Source: Ophiothrix spiculata (lineage: Eukaryota > Echinodermata > Ophiuroidea > Amphilepidida > Ophiotrichidae). From it: a DNA stretch of 24,563 bases. The position numbers and the translations under genes were made by a program. The stretch is from NCBI GenBank assembly GCA_000969725.1, contig JXSR01S002798.1. One strand, written 5' to 3'. Each line of letters begins with the position of its first letter. Within the stretch, counting starts at the first letter, position 1. The notes beneath the pieces are model-generated. The model worked only from the letters and a program-made list of their open reading frames with translations, was not told the DNA's origin and made no database searches. This document shows positions 22,701 through 24,563 of the stretch, one piece after another.

Positions 22701-24563
22701 GGTAACAATGAATGATAGGGCTAGTTGTCCGATTTCCAGGCGGTAAAAGACTACTATATACTTTGATACTTCACTACAAGTATGAAATATCTAATAAATA
22801 TTTATATTATAGTGTGCTATGTTTTGTTTCATTGCAGGCGATGAATCCGTTTTATGTGTTCCAAATTTACAGTGTGTGTCTGTGGATTTTCGGTTACAAT
22901 TACATCTACTTTTCATTAGCCATCGTCTTTATGTCACTCATTTCAATTACATTAACTGTGTACAGTACTAGACAGGTAAGCATACCCAAGAATCTTGAAG
23001 TTTTAAGTTTAAAAACTTTGATTGTTAAGTTTTTAGCTTTAATGGGTAGTCAAAAAGTATATAAAGGTAGTATTTTATAGTCTATGAAATTAACGTCTAT
23101 GAAAAAAACTCCAGTTTCATTTCAGTTGGTAATCTAAAAAGACGTTATACTTAATGAAATATGTGTATGGTAATCTGTGTGGTCTACTTTGACAATTTGT
23201 GATGTCTCTTTGAATTTAGTTGGAATCATGGGTGGCGTGTAAAAGTGGATCAAACATAAGTTGCACCCAGACATTTCATAGAGAGTAACTTCTGTCATAT
23301 ATACATGTATATAGCAAAAAAATCACCCTTATATGAAAATTCATTTCGTGGAGTATCAAATAAAATCTTTCCATACTTTTTGACCTTCCGTTAAAGACAA
23401 AATGTTTATACGCAAAGAAAACATTTCTCAAAAAAGAAAAATTGAAATGAAAAAAATTCTTACTTCTAATACAATTCTGTAATGGATTACAATAATCATT
23501 TTTTAAACTAAAAAAAACCCACTATCACTGTAAGTCAAACAACGTTCTGAATCGAAAGGTTTTAGGATGGCAATTTTGTTTGAAAACTCCGTGGCGCCTG
23601 TTTTTTTCAAGTTATAATTTTAAATACTTTGACTAATGTATGAAAACGATTTTCGCCTCTAAAATGAAATTTGTGTAGTACTTATGCAGTTAAAGCAGCA
23701 AGCACTTCAATTATTATTGAATTCTTCTGTTATGACGTTTTGTGATTAATTTACCCATTATTTATTCATTTATTTATTTTTGCAAGATATAGTAAGAAAT
23801 AGCGTTTGCTTTACTTCTTGAGCTGATGAAATATGTTATTAAACATTGCTATTAATGATAGTAGGAACAGGTATCTAGTGTCAAAAGAAGATTGTATTCC
23901 TAGCAAGTAATTAGCATGAAAGCTAGTTTAAATATCCGAGGGTAGTCTAAAAAAATAAAAATCACGTTTGAAAAAGAGCATGAATTTTAATCAATGTACT
24001 TCAGAATATCCACTTCTTTAGTATAATAAATATACAAACCTAACCAAAAAAATCCCTTCAAAGCACTTTTTTCTTGAAAATACGTCATGCTGCAAATGCA
24101 ATCTTTCAACAAGAAACTGGTATAAATATTTACAAGAACATCTAGATCCTAAATTATATTATATTTGAAAGCATTACTTCAAAGTAATAGATATACATAG
24201 AGTCTGCATTATTACCCTAATGCCATGAACCTTTGCTCCGATTAGATTTGTCTTGTGGGCTTATATTCTTTGTTTTCATCCCTGTTCATTTTGAGCGTTT
24301 ATGGTTACCACATTATATTGTAAAAGCCAAATTGAAATTGGTATCTTTAACTCAAATGCCCGAAGCTGCACTATATAGAATTATAGTTCAACCGAAAGAC
24401 AGAAATCAGATTTTTTATCTGTGAATGGTGATAGAAAGATATAAAGCATTATATTTATATAATTTTGACAGTGTTCTCAATGATTCTCTAAAGCTTTTTC
24501 TGTCTTATTTTTTATCGTTTCGCAGCAAAGTATCACTCTACGGGCAATGGTGGAATCTAAAAA
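4713..24563 (+). CDS. ATP13A: P5B-type ATPase (ATP13A2/3-like), 5' part, seven exons
   Basis: P5B ATPases are P-type pumps of late endosomes, lysosomes and recycling compartments; the characterised animal members move polyamines toward the cytosol using ATP. The seven exons join in phase throughout and give 175 complete codons. In the stitched product, residues about 42-68 (MRYFNF, KYIWDNEG) and 69-76 (GLDTGVTC) match the P5-specific N-terminal domain. Residues 97-102 (LYGDNE) carry the YG-x-N motif. Residues 120-135 (NPFYVFQIYSVCLWIF) form M1 and 139-159 form M2, followed by ITLRAMVES leading toward the actuator domain. NPFYVFQ fits P5B better than P5A. The initiator, the N-terminal membrane segment, the M4 motif, DKTG and the remaining helices lie outside the window or upstream. 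Invertebrates often have a single ATP13A2-5-like gene, so I do not assign a specific vertebrate paralogue. Confidence 0.9.
5575..5735 (+). repeat. Three-copy dispersed repeat, copy 1 (short)
   Basis: The best-conserved part starts at 5651 with GTGTAGTATTAATTCTACTT and runs through ACAAATCTTCATTTCCTA. It matches copies at about 6740 and 8150 in the same orientation. Similarity upstream of 5651 is weak. The family is unknown to me and no terminal repeats or coding capacity were seen. Confidence 0.55.
6665..7036 (+). repeat. Three-copy dispersed repeat, copy 2
   Basis: The shared words with copy 3, in order, include a GATAGCCT-like start, TCTACTTGACAGTTTACAT, AAAAATCTTCATTTCCT, GGTATTCAGGATATCA and TTTGTCTGATGTT. 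Relative to copy 3 it carries extra sequence around 6870-6930. The open frame that follows (7032-7307) begins at GTG, not ATG, and is not treated as a gene. Confidence 0.65.
7553..7950 (+). repeat. Two-copy dispersed repeat, copy A
   Basis: About 400 bp here align in the same orientation with 13511-13930. Near-identical blocks include TTTGTATCAACAGTGGCTAA, TACTGTCCCCAGGGCT, GAGTTGATACATGACTGAAA and CTTACTTGTCTAACAGCTAA. The shared part ends in TTACATTACA-type sequence, here decayed, which would suit a retroposon with a short-period 3' tail. No tRNA-like promoter boxes could be recognised, so it is not called a SINE. Confidence 0.75.
8072..8405 (+). repeat. Three-copy dispersed repeat, copy 3
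   Basis: This is a direct-orientation relative of 6665-7036 and, more weakly, of 5575-5735, with the same order of conserved blocks and a shorter middle. Spacing between copies 2 and 3 is about 1.4 kb. The copies are diverged, so the spread is old. Confidence 0.65.
9150..9830 (+). repeat. Degenerate tandem repeat, about 220-bp period, three units
   Basis: Related blocks recur in the same order at about 9190-9360, 9415-9590 and 9635-9800: a GTGCATCAA/TGCATCAATG word, a TTTCAAYAATC-like word, GTATGATTTTRAAGA at about 9254, 9479 and 9698, then an ATTAATTAA-type word and a TTAGCCAG/ACCAGG end. Anchor spacings are about 225 and 219 bp. The outer units resemble each other more than the middle one. 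A 15-bp minisatellite sits at the first junction. Confidence 0.6.
9357..9409 (+). repeat. 15-bp minisatellite
   Basis: Three near-perfect copies of GTGGGTGAGGTTGAG (the first with T for the leading G) occupy 9364-9408, with a partial unit before them. The strand is strongly G-rich, with a GG or GGG run in each unit, against an AT-rich background. Confidence 0.85.
10411..10506 (+). repeat. 48-bp tandem duplication
   Basis: Two adjacent copies start at 10411 and 10459 with AAAAGACATTAAAGCAATAT and continue through TTTACGATTT. They differ at very few positions, so the duplication is recent or has been homogenised. Confidence 0.85.
10697..10813. repeat. Short inverted repeat pair
   Basis: GCTTATAATCA at 10697 is the exact reverse complement of TGATTATAAGC at 10803. 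Inside, CACTCCT and AGGAGTG also pair. This may be the remnant of a small foldback element; there is no visible target-site duplication. Confidence 0.4.
11028..11986. mobile_element. Non-autonomous element with long terminal inverted repeats, Tc1/mariner-like ends
   Basis: The left end, TACAGTTCAAAATAAATAAG followed by a C run, is mirrored at the right end by a G run, CTTATTTATTTTGAACTGTA. The arms extend inward about 200 bp: TTGATTTTTCTAGAAA, GTAAAATG and AATGATACAAATTCA on the left all have reverse-complement partners on the right. TA dinucleotides at 11026-11027 and 11987-11988 fit the TA target duplication of Tc1/mariner elements, and a CAG-start terminus is also typical. The middle, about 11240-11740, codes for nothing recognisable. 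The arms have diverged by substitutions and small indels, and the C run is 6 on one side and 11 on the other. Confidence 0.75.
12424..12772. repeat. Minisatellite of self-complementary units inside inverted arms
   Basis: Four perfect 21-bp steps start at 12592, 12613, 12634 and 12655 with CACTGAAAAACTCG followed by a T run. Three 18-bp steps of CTGAGTTTATCAGATCAA type start at 12451, 12469 and 12487. Degenerate units fill the rest. Each unit can fold in two registers (TTTTTCACTGAAAAA, GAAAAACTCGTTTTTTTC). The outer words GAATGCTCAATATATG (12428) and TATATTTTGAGCATTTGG (12754) are inverted relatives, so the whole block is a quasi-palindrome centred near 12600. The open frame with repeated LSLSDQ on the + strand follows from the 18-bp period and is not a gene. 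Confidence 0.85.
12785..13541. repeat. Long inverted repeat, two 271-nt arms and a 215-nt spacer
   Basis: 12785-13055 is the reverse complement, with divergence, of 13271-13541. Matching blocks include GCAGGGGTTGATT, TTCATATGTA, GTGAGAAATGAAAACTGAG and GGTTTTGATGTCA against its partner TGACAACAAAACAATTACC. The equal arm length suggests a foldback made by inverted duplication. The right arm runs directly into the dispersed repeat at 13511-13930, so the arms may be the 5' part of that same family in inverted orientation. Open frames on opposite strands in the two arms are similar (a FTKFICKVMYFMQGLI-type string) only because the DNA is duplicated. Confidence 0.8.
13511..13930 (+). repeat. Two-copy dispersed repeat, copy B
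   Basis: This is the relative of 7553-7950, in the same orientation and 5.96 kb downstream. It has a small deletion in the AATAGCT/GATTTGTATC region and a short insertion near 13770. It ends at a long (ATTAC)n run, where copy A has only a few decayed units. Its upstream edge continues into the right arm of the long inverted repeat, so copy B retains more of the 5' part than copy A does. Confidence 0.75.
13931..14140. repeat. (ATTAC)n microsatellite split by a GC-rich hairpin segment
   Basis: Eight ATTAC-type units occupy 13931-13970, and more TTACG/TTACA units lie at 14085-14130, including the palindrome CGTTACGTAACG at 14089-14100. Between them sits about 95 bp of markedly GC-richer DNA, in which CTGGGCGGTT (14000-14009) and AACCGCCCAG (14041-14050) are exact inverted partners. 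The GC-rich part looks inserted into a pre-existing array, but no duplication at its edges can be told apart from the array itself. Confidence 0.75.
14520..14621 (+). repeat. 34-bp tandem triplicate
   Basis: Units start at 14520, 14554 and 14588 with AACAAGYCCSTATGATC followed by a TTTT and AGAAAGA segment. The third unit has drifted most at its end. Spacing is exactly 34 bp both times. Confidence 0.9.
16169..16232 (+). CDS. ATP13A: P5B ATPase exon b
   Basis: The 64-nt exon follows TTTGTTTATTGCAG and ends at CCGCCA|GTAAGT. In the frame carried over from exon a it encodes DQKLRPHNMSAPADMNGGPPP after the shared arginine and ends in phase 0, exactly as exon c needs. The sequence is a low-complexity, proline- and glycine-rich linker, as expected for the poorly conserved stretch ahead of the P5 N-terminal domain. 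The acceptor could be taken two bases later (AGAG), but that breaks the frame, so 16169 is chosen. Confidence 0.75.
16344..16590. mobile_element. hAT-type miniature element (247 bp) with 8-bp target-site duplication
   Basis: The terminal inverted repeats are CAGTGTTTCCGCTAAGG at the left and CCTTAGCGGGAACACTG at the right, 17 bp with one mismatch. The flanking octamers at 16336-16343 and 16591-16598 are both AACACAGC. An 8-bp duplication and CAGTG termini are diagnostic of the hAT superfamily. The inside is noncoding, so mobilisation would have needed a transposase from elsewhere. Intact ends and an unmutated duplication suggest a fairly recent insertion compared with the other elements here. 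Confidence 0.92.
16780..17230. mobile_element. GC-richer transposon debris, possible hAT terminus
   Basis: The stretch has many CG-containing words (TTTCGCGCGAAGCGCA, GAAGCGCAATTAAGG), runs of C and G, and a hairpin in which TGGGCCC (17043) pairs with GGGCCCA (17062), all unlike the local AT-rich DNA. GCTGACTCCGCCACTG ending at 17215 resembles, in reverse, the CAGTGGCGGA-type end seen on many hAT elements. No matching left end was found, so the element is either truncated or misassigned. Confidence 0.4.
17519..17598 (+). CDS. ATP13A: P5B ATPase exon c, start of the P5 N-terminal domain
   Basis: The 80-nt exon is bounded by CATTTGATTCAG and CTCAG|GTAAGT. It encodes ACGMRYFNFQKLKYIW followed by DNEGKVFFNL and two bases of an arginine codon. 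The RYF...KYIW pattern is characteristic of the P5-type ATPase N-terminal domain, which lies on the cytosolic side before M1 in P5B pumps. It enters in phase 0 and leaves with two bases over. Confidence 0.88.
17599..18341 (+). other. ATP13A: Intron between exons c and d
   Basis: GTAAGT to CACCTTTTCAG, 743 bp. About a third is the foldback miniature element at 17923-18199. The rest is AT-rich with no other signal. Confidence 0.88.
17923..18199. mobile_element. Foldback miniature element, near-complete palindrome
   Basis: The left arm starts CAAAAACTCCGGTGTTAGAT and the right arm ends with CACCGGAGTTTTTG followed by CAGTG. The arms pair for about 130 nt each (AACACCCTCGGTGTTG, GGTCCACAC, TTAACACCGGTG, AAGTCAACAT all have inverted partners). 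The centre is the perfect palindrome AACACTAGTGTT at 18048-18059. The motif ACACCGGTGT recurs, so sub-hairpins are also possible. A CACTG right end hints at a hAT-type element, but the left end is degraded and no clean target duplication is visible. Confidence 0.85.
18342..18419 (+). CDS. ATP13A: P5B ATPase exon d
   Basis: The 78-nt exon is bounded by ACCTTTTCAG and ATACG|GTGAGT. It completes the arginine and encodes GLDTGVTCADFYNQFFGYTE then EESRI plus two bases. GLDxGxxC is a conserved turn in the P5B N-terminal domain, followed in the family by the acidic/polar segment leading to the R...YG-x-N motif. Confidence 0.9.
18420..19963 (+). other. ATP13A: Intron between exons d and e
   Basis: GTGAGT to TTTCATTCTTCAG, 1544 bp. 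It is AT-rich unique-looking sequence; I see no repeat, open frame or structured element worth listing. Confidence 0.85.
19964..20033 (+). CDS. ATP13A: P5B ATPase exon e, YG-x-N motif
   Basis: The 70-nt exon follows CCCTTTTCATTCTTCAG and ends CAAGAG|GTAAGA. After completing an arginine it encodes RNLYGDNEIFIALRPIIVLF then FQE, ending in phase 0. LYGDNEI is the YG-x-N-x-I signature that precedes M1 across P5 ATPases. The amphipathic IALRPIIVLFFQE segment leads into M1. Confidence 0.93.
20124..20413. mobile_element. Foldback miniature element, 290 bp
   Basis: The ends are GGGTCAATTCATAGTTC and its exact reverse complement GAACTATGAATTGACCC. The arms pair for at least 108 nt each (20124-20232 with 20305-20413), the outer 68 nt at roughly 88% identity by eye. 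The ATTATAAGATAACAAAG word and its partner CTTTGTTATCTTATAAT lie inside the arms. No certain target-site duplication could be placed. The family is not recognised; a Tc1/mariner- or hAT-derived miniature element is possible. Confidence 0.85.
20837..21681. repeat. Tandem duplication, unit A (core 20946-21050)
   Basis: This is the first of two adjacent direct units of about 845 bp. Outside the core, similarity to unit B is patchy but collinear (ATTTTACAGATGGATGT, TTGTCTTTAAGTT, ATTTAGTGT, CTTGCATG, ATTCAACCG). The core is nearly identical to unit B. Upstream of it, CCCTGAAATTCAGGG is a perfect hairpin word also kept in unit B with one change. In the reverse-strand frame that is open in unit B, unit A has two adjacent stops inside the core, and its upstream part is frame-shifted. 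Confidence 0.85.
21682..22526. repeat. Tandem duplication, unit B (core 21791-21895), with reverse-strand open frame
   Basis: This is the second unit. On the reverse strand, 21935-21585 is an uninterrupted 116-codon frame starting with ATG (MGISLNQCTLFSYEAKYHGD...). It spans the core, which reads VVLTGIDQLSENLHLSAT in part. I recognise no family. The frame could be a decayed or unrecognised exon, or could be open by chance. It lies antisense in an ATPase intron with no visible promoter or splice partners, so it is not called a gene. Confidence 0.8.
22838..22975 (+). CDS. ATP13A: P5B ATPase exon f, helices M1 and M2
   Basis: The 138-nt exon (46 codons, phase 0 at both ends) is bounded by TTTCATTGCAG and AGACAG|GTAAGC. 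It encodes AMNPFYVFQIYSVCLWIF (M1), a short GYNYIY loop and the second hydrophobic stretch FSLAIVFMSLISITLTVY (M2), then STRQ. This is the strongest protein match in the window: NPFYxFQxxSVxLW followed by a Y-rich loop and AIVxMSxxSI is typical of P5B pumps. Helices M1 and M2 lie ahead of the actuator domain and help form the substrate entry region. Confidence 0.95.
22976..24525 (+). other. ATP13A: Intron between exons f and g
   Basis: GTAAGC to ATCGTTTCGCAG, 1550 bp. It is AT-rich and without repeats that I can recognise. The open frames at 22712-23080 (exon f read through both splice sites) and 24233-24424 are not separate genes. Confidence 0.85.
24526..24563 (+). CDS. ATP13A: P5B ATPase exon g, cut by the window edge
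   Basis: After a T-rich tract and TTTCGCAG, the 38 visible nt encode QSITLRAMVESK in phase 0. This matches the family's short cytosolic segment after M2 (x-LRxMV), at the entry to the actuator domain. The 3' end of the exon and the rest of the gene lie to the right. Confidence 0.9.

Larger units (their letters stand above)
20034..22837 (+). other. ATP13A: Intron between exons e and f
   Basis: GTAAGA to TTTGTTTCATTGCAG, 2804 bp. Most is accounted for by a foldback element (20124-20413) and the approximately 845-bp tandem duplication (20837-22526). The rest, 20414-20836 and 22527-22837, shows nothing recognisable. Confidence 0.88.

Noticed and set aside
22712-23080. 122-codon open frame containing the M1-M2 sequence as a single gene
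   Set aside because: Only 22838-22975 matches P5B ATPases, and good acceptor and donor sites bound exactly that part. The rest is intron read-through.

Overview
The window is nuclear DNA from a metazoan. It is AT-rich, holds no long open reading frame and no operon-like layout, and carries short exons bounded by canonical GT-AG splice sites in long, repeat-laden introns. One gene can be supported: the 5' part of a P5B-type ATPase (ATP13A2/3-like, lysosomal/endosomal polyamine transporter family) on the + strand. Seven exons (4713-4771, 16169-16232, 17519-17598, 18342-18419, 19964-20033, 22838-22975, 24526-24563) splice in compatible phase into 527 coding nt (175 codons plus 2 nt). They encode the end of the N-terminal region, the P5-specific N-terminal domain, the YG-x-N motif and membrane helices M1 and M2. 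The upstream exon(s) with the initiator and the N-terminal membrane segment were not recognised. The actuator, phosphorylation (DKTG) and nucleotide-binding domains lie beyond the right edge.

Base composition, intron size and the many small inverted-repeat elements fit a marine invertebrate such as a mollusc or a basal deuterostome. This is inference; the sequence does not settle the phylum.

Layout: 1-4712 is mostly featureless upstream noncoding DNA. 4772-16168 is an 11.4 kb intron that acts as a repeat store. It holds a three-copy dispersed repeat (about 5.6, 6.7 and 8.1 kb), a degenerate 220-bp tandem repeat (9.15-9.83 kb), a 0.96 kb element with long terminal inverted repeats (11.03-11.99 kb), a minisatellite of hairpin units (12.42-12.77 kb), a long inverted repeat with two 271-nt arms (12.79-13.54 kb), a two-copy dispersed repeat ending in ATTAC microsatellite (7.55 and 13.51 kb), and a 34-bp triplicate (14.52 kb). 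The next intron holds a 247-bp hAT-type miniature element with a perfect 8-bp target-site duplication, plus GC-richer transposon debris. The following introns carry two foldback miniature elements (17.92-18.20 and 20.12-20.41 kb) and an approximately 845-bp tandem duplication (20.84-22.53 kb).

The most unusual signal is in that duplication. A 105-bp core is kept with only two substitutions between copies while the flanks are heavily diverged. In the reverse-strand frame that is open in copy B, both substitutions are nonsense changes in copy A. No RNA gene, CRISPR array or multi-gene system was seen.
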